NCBI RefSeq assembly: GCF_003945595.2
Contig: NW_024104532.1
Location: 9,867,372-9,931,371, forward strand
Reading direction: 5' to 3'
DNA length: 64,000 bases
Origin: Pipra filicauda
Lineage: Eukaryota; Chordata; Aves; Passeriformes; Pipridae
In this document: piece after piece, positions 25,001-40,000 of the stretch
Position numbering within the stretch: position 1 is the first letter of the stretch
Layout: each line of letters begins with the position of its first letter
Translations under genes and position numbers: made by a program
Notes under the pieces: model-generated
The model's input: the letters and a program-made list of their open reading frames with translations, nothing else
The model's database searches: none
Told to the model about the DNA's origin: nothing

Positions 25001-28000
25001 ATATAGCAGGAGAGAAGGGGACTATCAGATATTATCAGAGAAAGCACACAGTGATAATCACTTTCTCCACCCCTAATGAAGAATCAATTTTCCATGTCTT
25101 TATAACATCATAGAGTTTGTTCTCTTTAAAATGCCACATTTAAAAACAGAATCCATGTAGCCCTACAATGGAAACGGATAACATTTCCTGAAACAAAGCA
25201 TTGTTCCACCCCTCACATATCATGTTTCCTTAAAAACAAGGGAAGAAAAACATTACTTGGTTTTTCTCCTAATACTGCACAAACATTGCTGAGCTAAAAA
25301 GAGTCTGTGCTCATCCCTTTAGAATGCTTTCAAAATAGATTTAACACATACCCCCTGTACCGTGAAACACAACAAGAATTTGATAGTATCAGGACTGGAA
25401 AAATCCAATGGCTCCTGCTAAGCAGGACGTGTCCCATGCCCGTGTGTGAGGGAGCCTCTGGCACCAAATCTCTGGAGGTTTGGGTAAGCCCTGCTGGCAC
25501 AGCCTGTCAGCAGAGGCACAGGTGTTGTGCCAGCAAGCCTGGGCAGTTTATTTGGATTCCAAAGGATTATGGACGAGCTGTGAAGTTCAGAATGCTACAT
25601 GGGTACATATGAAGTCGACAGGCTGAGAAACCTGGGGAGAAGAGAAGGTTGTGTGGATACCTCACAGCACCTTCCAGGATCTGAAGGGGGCCTAACAGGG
25701 AAGCTGGAGAGGGACTGGACTCTTCATCAGGAATTGTAGTGATATGACAAGAAGTAATGGGTACAAATTGAAAGAGGGGAAATTTAGGTTAGATATACAG
25801 AAGAAATTCTTTATTGTGAGGGTGGTGAGGCCCTGGCACAGGTTGCTCAGAGAAGCTGTGGCTGCCCCATCACTGGAAGTGTCCAAGGTCAGGTTGGATG
25901 GGGCTTGGAGCAACCCGGTCTGGTGGAAGGTGTCCCTGCCCATGGCAGGGGATGGAATGAGATGAGCTTTAAGGTCTCCTCCACCTCAAACCATTCCATA
26001 ATTCTATATATACTTACATATTCATTTCCCACACAGCTTTCAGAAGAAGGGTAAAGTTACCTTGGGTTTGCTGCAGAATAACTGACAGCTCTGCACTGTC
26101 CCCTCGTCCACATCCAGACCCTTTGGAGCTCCCAGAACACAGCTCCTCTCACCAGGTACAACCAACGTGTATTCCAGCCAACATTTATTTTCCCAGCCCT
26201 GTACAAGGACAGGTCTGGCTGTCCTTGCTGCTTTGCAAGGAGGCCCAAACCAGCAGTGTCCCATCAATTTTGTGATGCTGCCTTCAAGAAAGCAATGCAC
26301 CACTGCAACAGCAGAGGTTGGAGAGGGGGAAACTGCCAGAGGGAGAAAAGGAGCTTTCAATCCAGGCACAAAAGCCTTCGGAGTTTTCAAAGTTCACTGA
26401 CAGCTGTGAATGTCAGGAAACCCAGCTCACACCTTTGGAGCAAGTTAGAGCCACATTTCCAGGAACAGGAACAGGCAGCACTCAGGAGCTCTCCTTGCCA
26501 CGCAGCTGGATGGATTTTCAGTAGAGCTCAGCAGTGCTGTGCTCCTCTGCAAACAGCATTGAGGTGGCAGGGAGAGCATTTCTCAGAATCAGGCATGTAT
26601 CAAAAAATACATATTTCACAATCCCTTGGCAATAGTGTCATCACAGCAAGGCACAATTGCCTCAAGCTCAGGCTACATGAGTAACCAGATCAGCCACACC
26701 GTCCTGGCCCTGGGGGATTACTCTGACCAGCCTGATTCAGCTATGCAAAATGAGAAATGTGAGTAAGCAATAAGGTAGTTAACAATGTAAAATATAAACC
26801 TAAGCTTTAAAGCCCTTCCAGCTTTAATAATGGATGGAGGGAAGCTTTAACCTTTCTTGGTTTGGTATTTATTTTACAATGATGCGGTGGAAGCACAAGG
26901 TCACAAAGTTTCACATTCTTTCCTGCTTCGGTCACAACTCGTTTTCAGGACAAGCAAAATCCCCTGCTCCTGTGATAAGTACTCTCTGAGCTGGATTCAG
27001 GTATTTCCCCCGAAATGTCAGTTGTCTAAGTGCTTGTCCTCCTCCATGGGGAATCCCTTTTCACAGAACTGCCAGAGCCAGCTGGAAGCAGATTAGTTAA
27101 AAGACGGACTTGAATGTTCACTTAAAACAAACTGTCAAACGTTTTGGCAAACTGAGCCCTACTATCCATGATCAAAAAGAAAAACTGACCCACATGGCAA
27201 CAACCTCTGCACTCCAACCACCTTTTGAGACAGTCACTATTGCTGGGAACTTCAGTTCAATGGCCACAACCAGAGACTCAGCAACAGGGAGCTACAAAGC
27301 AGAAAAACAACGTTTGCGAAGCAGCCGGGTCTGAGGCTTTGTGTGAGAATGGCAAAGGTTGTAATTTTGGGGGGAATTCCATCCATTCTGCCCAACTCAG
27401 CGATCAGAAAGTTCAGGAGGTAAGATCATTCCCCACCAGGAACAGGAAGAAACCCAGATGCTGAAGGGCTGAAGGGCACAGTAGCCAAAAAGCTGACCAC
27501 AGCCCCTGGAGCTGGCAGGGACCTGAGGGGCAGTTTTAAACAGAGGATGCCCAGCCACACTCCACCTGCTTCCAAACCCAGAGGTGCTGCCATGAAGTCC
27601 TCCAACCCCAGTCGCAGGGCTGTCTTTGCACAGTGCCATTGGCATCAGGGATGGCTCCACAGGTGCCAGGATACCATTGCTTTTATCACATAACTGTAAA
27701 AATAACTGTGCCTTGCCTCCACACCACCTTAAATATACAACCTGTCCACGGAGCACTCGTTTGCCCTGAGGTCTCATAAGCAGAAACACAAACCCCCTTA
27801 AGTGTCTGGCACAGAAAACACTCCAGGCAACACAACCTATGGGGATGGGCTTACTCTGCAGCTCCCCAGGCAGGCTGAGTTTTAAGAAGGAATTAAAAAA
27901 AATACAAACTCAACTTCTACTTCAGTGTAAGTAGGGGAGAACAGAGACAGAACTGCACAGGTCTGAGCGGGTTTGAGCACTGACTTCCTATTCCTGCTTG

Positions 28001-31000
28001 TCCCTGCTTAGCTGGTCTCCACCCTCACTTTCTCCAAAACACTGAAGGGATAAGCAGCTTAACACAACTCAGCCTTTGCTTTCCCTGTCATTCCCCAAAG
28101 ACCAATGAACAGGGGTTTGTATTAATGATACTTTAGGAGCATTAAGAAAAAAAAACACGCTAACAGCCTTGGGAAAGTACATTTTGAACATCTTCTCTGA
28201 AGAACATGCAGCCATGAGAAGATAGTGAAGATTCACTAGATAGCTCGTTTGAACACTGGAACTTGCGCAGACACTACTTTTTATTTCCTAGATATCCTTC
28301 TCTGCCTTGAATACTCCAACCAGATAAACACGAGAACACAGAAGTGCTCTGACCACATTGTCAAAACAAAGTCCCATCTCCTCACAGATCCACTCATCAA
28401 GCAGATGCAGAGCAGAAGGACAAGACGGGCCTATATGGTACTTCCTCCTCATACTTTCCCACCCTCCAGACATTTTTAGCTCAGGGACTTCCTGAGCAGG
28501 ATGCCATTTCTACATATTTGGTAATTCTCAATGGATTTCTCTACCATGAATTTGTGCAATTGTCCTGAGCCAGTGTAACCTTCTAATACCCACAGCACTG
28601 GCCAAGTTTCACGTCACTTATCTGCAGCAAATTACCACACCAACATCCTTTTGCTTGTTTTAAACCCTGCTCCTACTAACCCCATTTGAATTCCTCACCC
28701 CCAGTTTTCATATCAGGACACAGAGTGAACGATCAATCCCTAAAGGTGTGTAGATCTAGGAAAGGAACCAAGTGCCAGGAGTTACTTGTAGGTTACTTGT
28801 AACAGGTTCTCTGTTTCCCCTAGTTACAATCCTTGAGAATGAAAGCTAACAGATAAAAATGAGATGTAGCAAATAGTATCTTGTTGACCTTCGGTGTCCT
28901 ACTTTCAGCATTATTACCTGCCAAAACTTACCTCCAATTCCTTAATTTTCTCTTCGGCTATCCTCTGTTTTTCTAAGAGCTGATTATGAATCACTCCTTT
29001 GGGCTGGAGAATAAACCTACAAGTAAAAAAAGCAGAGAGAGACAACGTTGGATGTTTTTTACAGCTGTGTGCACCCAGCTACACACCAAGTTAAACTACA
29101 GCCACCTCTCCTAAGTGTTCATCCTCATCCCTGTGTTTGGGACTGAGGCAGGAGAAATTCCTCTGCCAGCTCACAGAGGTTGGTCCCAAAGGCTCACCAA
29201 CCTCATCCATGCTCTTGGAGGATGAACATGGGTGCACACATATCTTCCCTTGTCATTCAGTGTCCTTGAATGATCTGGAAGCAGTTCTGGCACACAGACA
29301 GCAAGGGGAGTCTGTCAGCATCTTCTCTTCACAGGGATTTAAACCAGTTTTTTGCATGCAGTCAAGGAAGACTCTTCCAACAGGTAAAAGCCATTTATTA
29401 CCTGTGTAGTGCTTGCAAGGTGAATAAACCTGCACAGTAAAACCAAAGGTTTCCACAGGGAAAGGCTGAGGGAGGTGGTGTTGTACAACCTGGAGAAGAA
29501 CAGGCTCTGGGGAGACCTTACTGCAGCTTTTCAACATATAAAAAGGGCTTATACAAAAGACAGAGAGACTTTTGACCAGGGTCTATCATGACAGGACAAG
29601 GAGCAACAGTTTTAAACACAGCAGGCCAGGGTTAGGTTGGACATAGGGAAGACAGGTTTTACTGTGAGGGTGGTGAGGCCCTGGCACAGGCTGCCCAGAG
29701 AAGTTGTGGCTGCCCCATCCCTGGAAGTGTTCAAGGCCAGGTTGGAGCAACATGGTCTAGTGGAAGGTGTTCCTGCCCATGGCAGGGGGACTGAACTGGA
29801 TGGTCTGTGAAGATCCTTTACAACCCACACCCTTCTGTGATGTGACAATAGAGAGACAGGTGCTTCCAGCAGAGAGCCATGAGCTTTCACAGCTCCAATT
29901 CTCAGTCCTTGGCTTTAACCCACCCCTCACTGACCTCCAAATTTCCATGCTTTCACCTGCCAAGGTGTTTTTCTGTGGGAGGAGAAGTGGCCATTTTTAA
30001 CTGGAATTGCAGCCACTGGTTTCCACTTGTTCTGTTTTCAATTGTCAAAGGGATTTGAAAGATGCATCCACAACATCTCAGTCCTTGCAGTCCTGCTCAC
30101 CAGCAAGCAGAAAGCTGACTGCCTTGCTCAGAGGAGCCTCTGAAGGAGCACCAGCATTCAAAGCAGCTCTCCAGCACATGGCACTGTCATCCCAAAAAGA
30201 GGTAAAGGACAACTAAGTTCAAACGAATTTGAGGAACCCTCCATGGTCGCTTTTCATCCTTCCAGACATAAAGAATGCACAAGCTGCAGATTCAACCCCC
30301 TCCCTACTTAGAAAGTCCCCCAGGGGATTTAGAAGGAGCCTCCACGGGTCATACCAATGAGGTCAAGGTCTCCTCCAGCACCAACTAGGGTCAATGTCTT
30401 CCTGCCAGGTGACAGGAGCTCGTGCTTGAACGGTTAAAAAGAGCAGCTTTAGACAGGGCAGAATCAGAGCACATTCCCCGTCTGCTACAGAAAACTCTGA
30501 AATCAGTTTGCAGTGTCATCTCCCACCACAAATTACATTATTAACGTGTTTGCTCAGGGCCTGGTAAACACAAACACAGATCTGCCACTTGGCTGGAACC
30601 CCAATGGACTCTGCATCAGCAACGCAACAGCCAAAAGGAAAACTCCCCGCCACACACATTCCTGACACGCATGGGAGCAAATCTGTGGTTAATTATAACA
30701 GGTTTCCAATTAAAACTCTCTTTGGGGCTGCTATTAACTGCATGTAGTGATCACCTCCTCCTCCTCCTCCCTCTTCTCTCCCCGTTCCACTTCACCTCCT
30801 CTTTTCCACAGGAATTTCCGCTGTATCTTTTACGTCGCAATTTTCTCAAATCTCTCCTTGTTTCTTCCCAGTCTCAGCTCATGTTTATTGCTGGCTTTAT
30901 CATCTTAATTCTCTATCTGCTTCTGTTCTTACCAACGCAGCTCACTCAGACTCTCTCAATCTCCCTTTTCCCACTAGGTACACACAGTGGTAATGGTTTG

Positions 31001-34000
31001 GGGTCCTAGCACACAGCAGGCCGCTGAAGTAAAAACGCAGGTTTTGCCCAGTCTTGTGAAAATCAAGTCCAAAACCACCCTTCCAGGAAAGAGGAGTTAT
31101 TTACATTGCTATTAGATGCAGAGCCAGACAAGAGCTTTTTTTTCAGGACCACATCATTCTGATGCTCTTACCTCGAGCCTACAACACCAGAATAAAAATC
31201 ATCAGCCTTCACACACACAGCCCTGTAGATTTTGCAGTGAACACTCAAACTTTGCCTGGTAAATACTCAAGTTTTGCCTTATTTCTGCAGCAGCTGCCAT
31301 TGGTGAAAACCAAAGCTGCAAGATGCCCTCTGTACACAAAGCCATCAGTCCCTTCCCACGTCACCGCTTCCCCGAGCCTGCCTGTGTATGTGAACATTTC
31401 CTGAATTATTTCCTTTTTTGTGGGGGCAGCAAAGAAGAATGGAATCCCTTCTCATTTGCTTCCCCAAATTGTACAGCAAGATTGATCATTTTGGTTTCCC
31501 TGACGTCCCTGGTCTAAAAAACAACATTCACCACCAACACTTGAGCAATTTTCCCTGTGCTGCAGCTGGGAAGGTCCCGGCGCTGGGCGATCCCGACTGG
31601 CTGGGAACAGCCACGGGCACCAAAACCTCCGACAAACAACCGGCTGACTTCACTTCTATTCTGCAAATGTCAACAGCAGTCATTGGGGAAAATATCCTCC
31701 CTCCCAGCCTCCTGCAATGCTCTGGCAGACGTGTGACAGCAAATTAAAACGGTGTGGCTGAAGTTAGCACTGACGGGACTTGTGCGGGCAGCTGGGCACA
31801 AGCACAACCACCCCCCTTCTGGCTGCTATAAAACAGAGGGCTGGAACCTGTGTCCATTCACACTCTTGCTCAGAAGCAGAGCAGATGTCCCTGCCTTGGC
31901 CAGCAGCATCCTGCAGGTCTTCACCAGTACTGTCTTCAAGCCACTCCTTTGAATTCCCTGCCATGAGACCACAGAGCCCTCAGCCTAAAGCACACAGATG
32001 CTGCCCTGGAAGCTGCCGAAGGCCAGTTCTTTGAAAGCTGAAGCTATAAATCTGAAATCCACAGTTAACTATTTCAATCTGGCTTCACTTTCCAACATAA
32101 GAAGGACTCAAAAAACTCACCAGTTTTTTAGCATCTAGTTTGGGATGAACACATGATAGGCCAACACCTTGGCCTAAGTTTTCACCTAAGGAAATAATGT
32201 GGTTTATGGTAGCACCTGGAAAAAGCAGAAGCTTGTTCTGCTCATTAAGTAAGAAGTGCTGCAGGGCACTTGTAATAAACCAGAGTTTAAATTTAATCTA
32301 AATTCCATTTTTCCAATTACCCTAAGTAATACACCAACTCGATGATTTTTTTTTCTCCTCACCAACCTAGAGAAATAGGTCAGTGTCATTCTGCTGCCTG
32401 GTTTCAGTTAAATGGAGTTATTTTATTTACAGATTTTCAAGCTCATGGAAGAACCATGGGAAGTTCTGAGGACTCCACAGCTCTGCTGGAGTCCATGGGA
32501 GGCTCCCTGAGTTCTTATATGTTGAACTGGGATGGAGTTTAAGTACTTCCAGTCCACAGAATCAAAATCAAATTTCTCCCAGATAAGTGAGTTCACCTGT
32601 ATCTGCCTTCTCTCAGTGAAGTGTCACAGCACACACTAACCTGTCAAACATGACACCTACACTATCAAATAGTGATTCAAAAACATGTTCAGCACCATGT
32701 TCAGTAATTACAAAGCTTAGAAACGCTCACCTCTTCACACAGGAACTTTTATACTGTTGTTAAATTAACATCAGAAATATCTGGGTCAGAATGGACAAGT
32801 TCGCCCCATCACAGCACCAAAACCTGCCTGAGTTCAGGAAGTGTTCAGACAATGCTCTCAGGCACACGGTGTGATCCTGTGCAGGGCCAGGAATTGGACT
32901 CAGTGATCCTAAGGGATACCTACCAACTCAGCATATTCTAGGATTCAGCTGGCCACCCATTTCAAAGGGAATGGTCAGTAAAAACAGAGCAGGATTTGCC
33001 CCATTCCAGAGAACTGATAATTTTTCCAGTGTTCCCAGATAATGGTGAAAACAAAACAAAGAAAATTAGAAAAGGAAACTGCAGAGGAGTGGGGTCCCCG
33101 AGGACAGCAGTGTTCAGCCAAACCTGGGCTGCCAACAAGAACAGCTCCATGGAGCAGAGCCAAGAGGTTGCCAGTTGGCTGTACCTACGTGCTCCAGTCT
33201 CCCAGTGACTTCTGGTTCTCAAGTGCAACATGAGGAACAAAAATAGAGCACGAGGGAACTGAAAGAGAAACCTCGCTCTAAATATTCCCACTTGTTTCTA
33301 TTTTCCTCCCTCTGCGAGCTCCACATCAGGAATTTTGTTTCCCCAAGGCAGAGAAAGTGGTTTATATACGCTCTCTGAGGCTCTTGTTTCCTTCTGAAGG
33401 GACCTCTTACCCCTTCCCAACTGTCATTTTCTTTTATAATTTTAGTTTGATCAGTGTTTATACTGCACTCCCCGATGCTCTGGCCCAAATGGCCTTCGGG
33501 CTCTCATCAGGTCAGCAGTGCTGCCCCACTCCATCATCTGTCTGCTCCTTTGTGTCACACATTCACACCCACAAAGTGATGTTACCCCCGTGTAAGTAAT
33601 TCCATAACTCAGCCATAACGTTTGCACCAAAATGTACTGTTTATTTGACTTTGAGACATAATATTAGATACTCGAAGTTTTGCCTCTTAATGAATGAGGT
33701 TATGGAGATGTTTGTTCAGCACACGCCACTCTTCATTATGACATACAAGTCATTAAAGTTATTAAAGGTGGAGTCCCAGTGATGCTCATAGTTCACGTTT
33801 TCCATGAAGAATCCCTACTTTCTTACTTGCAACTGCAACAAACTTCAGCCTTTATGCCTTTATGCCTGGAGCTTTCAGCCTCTCCCTTGTTGGTTTAGGG
33901 AACATGGTTCCAGGGTCTCTCCTGCCTGCTTTGCCAGTGCAAGAGGCAGTTTGTGTTCAAGCATTAAAACCAGGAGGGAAGGAGCCCCACAATAGACCAC

Positions 34001-37000
34001 GGGACTCTCTCCAGCCAATCTGCAAACAACCCTTCCCACTTGGCTCCACACAGATCCCTGCAAGAATCAGCACATGGTACCAGGGGAAGCCTAAGCTTTC
34101 CCCATGCCAAGATGGATACACAGTCCTCTGCCTAACTCCAGAGAGAGACAACTTTACAGGCAGGAATGTCCAGTGCTATTTTTCCAGAATATTGATGAAC
34201 AACAGACCTAAAAGTCCGTTCACCTGGCTCCCAGCTCACATAAAGAGTCACTGCTACGTCACTTTACAGTTCTCGTTGGGTCTGGGAAACTCTACAAAAA
34301 CCTAAGATACTGAAAACAAACAACTTTCTCCAAAGCCATAACATTATTTTAACATGTTTATTGTGTTTCTAAACAACCTAACGTGTTGTGGTATAACACA
34401 GTAGTTATTTACATGGAAAATGCTGCTCCTTGAAACCAAGCGCTTCCACCAGACTGTTCCGTGAGAAAAGTTGGGCTAAGCTCAGTCATGTCCTTATCTA
34501 TTTAGAGATGCTTTTTAATTCTGAACTTGCACTGCTGCTCAAGCCTTGAGCAGACTCAGTAGGGGATTACTGCATTTTAAGTACTGTTCAAAGCCAATGG
34601 AAGAAAGGCTTCCAAGGAGCTGATCCCAAGCAATCTAGCTTGATTGAACCAAAGCCAGTCGTGCACAATTGCCAGAACCCAGTAGTCCCCTTCCACTCTC
34701 CCAGGGCCTAATGATGGTTCTGTAAATGATTCTCTAAGCAGCTCATAACAGGCCCTGCTTTTACCCCAGCAAATTCCAGTTTTAGTCATCCCAGATGAAT
34801 TACCCAGTTCCAAACAAGACAAGGAAGCAATATTAAAAAAAAAAAAGAAAGAAAGAAAGAAAAATCATCACTAATTATAGCTTGTGCTGCCACCCTTCAT
34901 GTCTAAGGGTTTCGCATTTTTTCAGGCTGATTTTGACTTTCTCATCAACAGATCATATGCCTTAACTAGAGCTGGTTCAGAACAGATGGAGTTGGGACAG
35001 ATGAGTTGAAGCTTTCCCTGTGTTTGCACCTATTTTAGTGGTCAGTCGTCTCACTGGGTCGCCCTCGATATATCCGACCCCGACTATTCCCACATACCTC
35101 GCAGCAAAACAAATCCCCGCGGCTTATATCGGGAGGATTATACACGAACACATTCCGAGGAGCAGCAGTCCGCAGCTCACGTGTCCTTTCCCGCTGCCCT
35201 CGGAGAGGTGGACGAGCACCGGGAGCTGTTTGGGCGGCGGGGCCCGCGCGAGCCCAGCCGGCCACACCGGAGCACGCGGAGACGGGGATCAGCCGCGCTG
35301 GACGCCGGCCAAACCCCGGCTTATGTAGGCCCCAACAAGGGTAACTTTTACTCAGATGAACGTCTGTAAGCCATAAACCTATTTGCTTTAAGGAGCTAAA
35401 GGAATTGAACAAAGAGTGCCACCTTGTTTGCTTCCTCAAACCTCTGCTCCGACCGGCGCGTCCAGCCCCGCCGAGGGGTTTGGGCTGCGCTTCGGGCCGT
35501 GTTTACATTGAGCTGTCACTTTTTTTGGGGGGGGATCTGTCAATAGCTACAGCATATTACATTACCCCAAGCCAAGATAGCAACACAGCTTGCAAACAGC
35601 AGTTTCTGCATTGCCAGACACTTAACTAGATGGTAGATTTATACCATTGTTCATGCTTGGTTCTTTAAAAAAAGAAAGCAGGAATATACCTCTAAGTGTG
35701 TATTAAATATAGAACAGCCCAAAATAATAAAATAGTACTGTGGTCTGCTTTTAACAAACATCATAAATTCTTTTAGAAGGCTCAATCGACACAAATGGAA
35801 TTCAAAAAAAAAAAAAAAAGAAGGCAAGCAAATGCCTCCCTTCTATCATACAGGAATTCATAACATCTGAGTTTCAAACCAGTGGGAAAACAGCAAGCAC
35901 GACACGAGTTCATGGAATTGAAATCCCTATCAGTAGTTTCTCTTCACTGTAGTCCTGGTTTGGTGTTTTTATCTTCTAATTTTGCTTTAATATCGTTCAT
36001 TAGTATGTAGAAATGATGAGCTGTAGCCTGTTTAAGCCAGGGGAACTCAGAGGACAACAACACTCCAACCAGCACATGCACCTCAAATAGATTTCTTGCA
36101 GTCTGGGTTGTGCCATATTTGAAAGTTGCAAGCAGCAGAAAACAGAAACAATTTTTCCAATAATAGGGAGTCAAGATCCATTTCTAAAGTCTGCTCTATT
36201 TTTAAGAATTCCCCACAAATTCCTATGGAAGAATGTTTAAAAAAAAATAAAAACTCCAACATTTCATGAACATGCACCAAGGAAAACATAAACAAGCAAA
36301 TGTTGGTGTGATTACCCTGGTCAACCAATCCTAAAGAAATTTCTATTTTAATTTTTTTTCCCCTATTGGTAAATCTTCTGTGATCAGAAAGGTGAACTTT
36401 GCAGTAGCAAATGAAGTGACATGGAGATACTGCTACACTCTGACAGGTAAACTTATGCCCTTCTTGGCAGCAGCCCTTCCCCAAGAACCTGTACAGGAAA
36501 ACTAGTAAAATCTGGATACACCTCTTTTGAAAAACAAATCCATCCATGGTTGCAATAAAAGAATTAAAAAAAAAAAAAATGCTTTCTGCCTTGCCCGGCA
36601 GGAAACCTTTGAAATGCAAAGTGAGGAGGAAGACCCAGCTTGTGGATAAATAGCACAGCCTTGGCTTCTGCACATCCCAAATCCTGCTACAACAAAGCAT
36701 CAAAGCACTACAGCAAACATCACAGCAGTGGAGGCAAAGATAACCGAGCCAAAAGAATTCAAGCATAACACTAATAGACAGATATTTCTGGATTCTGGAG
36801 CTAAATTAGCCAGCACCAAAACAATCACACTGCTGTGTCCTAATCAGCAAGAACAAACTTCTTAGAATCAGCATCTGGGGACCAAAAAAAGGCTGGCTGT
36901 TATTTTGGAAAATCATTTCTTCTCAGAAAGCCTGAGTTATTTATTTTTCTCCCAAACTGGCTGAAACATTCTGTTAATTCAGCAAATAGTTTTGGAGAAA

Positions 37001-40000
37001 ACAAAATAAGAATTCGAGACAGAAGTCGTCTTGCATTTGGTTCAAGATTTGATGCAGCACTTTGGTTTTTGCATCTCTGTATTAAACTGGTGTTAAAATG
37101 GAGTTCTCATCCCACAGGATGGGTTTCCTTGTGTTTCATTCAGTGTTTTAATGCAGAGGTCATGAATGAACTCCTCTTTCTTTCAGGCTTTGAACAGGCA
37201 GCAAGGTCAGGATGCTCAGAACTAAACTTCTCTTTTGTTTTAAGGCTGTTCCACATAAATTTTATATGTTATTCTGACATACAAACACCAGCTCAGAGAT
37301 CCAAGAGCTGTGGGCCCTGAGTACCTTGTCACACCCTCCCTGCTGGCTGGATATCCATTGACTCCACACCTGGAAGGGCATCCTCAAAGCAAGACAGGGA
37401 GTAAATGGGGACCCTCCCAGTACTTCTTTGGTCCAGTGATTTGGCCACTCTCTTCTGCTGCAGGAAAGCCACATCCTCTGTGCTAAACCAGAGAAATAGC
37501 CCTATATCCTGAAACAAATGCTCTAGCATTCAGTATTTCCCCAGGGACTCTCACCCTTTATTCCAGTATTTCCTTCAGGAAATGGGGAAAGAGACTCAAA
37601 ATACAGTACTTTAAATTCACTAAATTTTAAAATAAATGGAAGTTTCTCGCTCTTTTAGAATACCAGAGTGGCATTTTAAGTGCTTGGAGAACTTCAGAAA
37701 TTGGACAGTCATGTTCCATAATGGTCTTGCACAGTCATTTGCCACAGCAAGTCACAAAAGCAGGAGCAGTTTAAGCTCCTCAAAAAACATTTAATACTTG
37801 TCTAGCATGTATTCAAACAGAACTCTGAGCCCCTGAACCAACAGATGGATTATATTTGCAAGGCAGCCCAGCTTCCTTCTTTCTGGAGGCAGGGACAAAA
37901 CCAAGGTGCCTTTTTACAGCCCTCACTCCCCACAACTGCCTGACCTGCAAGTGCAAGGCTTTGTGAAGGCCCTGGCATCTCCATGGCAGCACATTGCCTC
38001 TGGATCACAGCAGATCAAACTGCCTCTTCTAGAAACAAGGGCAGTTTTCAGGAGCAGCCCATCTCCCTCCTTACCCTTCCTTTCTCCAGTTAGATTTCAT
38101 CTCCTCTAAGCTTACTCAGGTATCTCCTTTCTCTGTGTTGTCTGTTGTCAGGTGGGGAAAAAGTTAGGGATAAAGAAAATAATGGAACAAACTTGTTTGA
38201 ATGTCATAGTCCCAGTCCCAAGAGAAAAATGTTCCTAAAGAGTTAAATGTCCCCAGGCAAGGGAGACAAGGATCGAGGAAAAGCTGTATTGCTAATCTTC
38301 TATCAGAACACCCACACAGTAGGTGGGGGACTACAACCAGCAGGCTTATTTCAAGAAGGGATAAGTAAAAGACCTATTTTTATTTTCAACTAGCTACTAG
38401 CTATTATTTTTATTTTAAGACCCTTGTTTCTGTTGCTTATGCATTTGACAAACACAGACTTATCAGGCGGTCCAAGTTCTCTTGTCTAAAGTTGATTTTT
38501 TAAAGAAATGCAGCTGTTTCCTAGAACAGGGTAGATAGACATCTTGCACACAAGCCATGGAAATCTTTTCTCCTCTGACGTTTTGGTATTGCATGGAGGA
38601 ATTATGTAGAGCAGCAGGGCAGGAGAGCTGTAACTGGACCAAGATATCCAGGAGATTACAAACCAACAGCCCAGGGCAGCAGGAATAAGATCAAGAACTA
38701 TGCGGGGGAAGGGCAGTGGAGGGAATGTGTTTGAGAAATCAGATGTCAAGTTGGAAAAGGAGCCTCTGCCCACAAGAACAAGCTCCCTTTCTGAGCTGGA
38801 ACCAAATTCATGAGTCCAGACTCCCAGTATCCCAGTGCTGTCAGCAGAAAGCACGGAGCCCACAGACCAGCTATGCTCCTCTCACAGGGGATGGCAACCA
38901 GCTGCTGCCCTTCACTGACCAAATCACAGGCAGCTGTACAGACAACTACTGCATCACCCCTGTGTGCATCAGTCTCATTTTTGGTTTCCATGAGAGCTCT
39001 CTAAAAAGATCGTGCAAACTTTTACAGACCCACTCACACCTAACACTGTGAAGATCAGGCTGCAGAAGTGAGTAGCTCAAAAGGAAGAAAAACCTGAAAC
39101 AAAAAACAACTGGGTGATGGAAAACCTTTTGGTTTATGCCCATTTAACCTTTGATTTCTCAGCTCTCAGCACCCCTGGCCTCATTCAGTGTACAGCAGAA
39201 ACAGTGGTCAAGCAGCTGGATGCAAATTTTGTTTTCTTCACAGTTCAGTGCCTGAGTAACTGCTACACACACCAGACTTGCTGTGGAAAATAAAACTTCC
39301 CTTTTTCAATAGCTATGTGGAAGAGCTTCAAGTCTATAAACCACTTACTGACCAGAGGTTGATAGCAACATGCTGATCCCTGGAACTCATGTCAGCACTG
39401 AATTCAAATGCTTCTTGAACTCTGTCAGGCTTGGTGCTGTGCCCACTGCCCTGGGGAGTTTGTCCAGTGCCCAACCACCCTCTGGGTGAAAAACCTTTTC
39501 CTGATATCCAACCCAGACCTCCCCTGACACAGCTCCATCCGTTCCTTCAAGTCCTGTCACTGGTCACAAGAGTGAAGAGATCAGTACCTGCCCCTCCACT
39601 GCCCCTCATGAGGATGTTGAAGACCACAATGAGGTCTGACCTCGGTCTCCTCCAGACTGAACAAACCAAGTGCCCTCAGCTGCTCCTCATAAAGCTTCAC
39701 CTCCAAACCCTCCAGCATCCTCATGTCCCTCCTTTGGATACCCTCCAATAGCTTAATGTCTTTTTGATATTGTGGTGCCCAAAACTTCCCCCAGAACCCA
39801 AGGTGAGGCCACAGAGAGCAGAGCAGGACAATCCCCTCTCTCACCAGGCCGGCGATGCTGGGCCTGATGCCGCCAGGACAGGGTTGGCCCTCCTGGTTGC
39901 CAGGGCACTGCTGACTCATGTCCAACTGGCCATTGACCAGGACCCCCAGGGCCCTTTCCCAGCACTGCTTTCCAACCTCTCATTCCCAGTCTGTCCATAC

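Larger units (their letters stand above)
13047..28931 (-). other. PFDN1: PFDN1 intron 3 (about 15.9 kb)
   Basis: Bounded by GTAAGT after exon 3 and TTGCAG before exon 4 on the minus strand. It contains a 20-bp triplicated repeat, a moderately CpG-rich stretch (about 15120-15420), a 42-bp direct duplication, one CR1 at 17461-17905 and one at 25617-26010, and a T-rich run near 19027-19075. From about 20500 onward it is AT-richer and mostly free of repeats I can recognise. No further exon of any gene is supported. Confidence 0.85.

Noticed and set aside
27397..27789. Minus-strand frame of 130 codons in PFDN1 intron 3
   Set aside because: No recognisable domain, no start or splice evidence; possibly an old unrecognised repeat but not supportable.
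35020..35439. Open frames across the intron-2 CpG island
   Set aside because: Short, present on both strands and without similarity; kept only as a candidate regulatory or noncoding transcript start.
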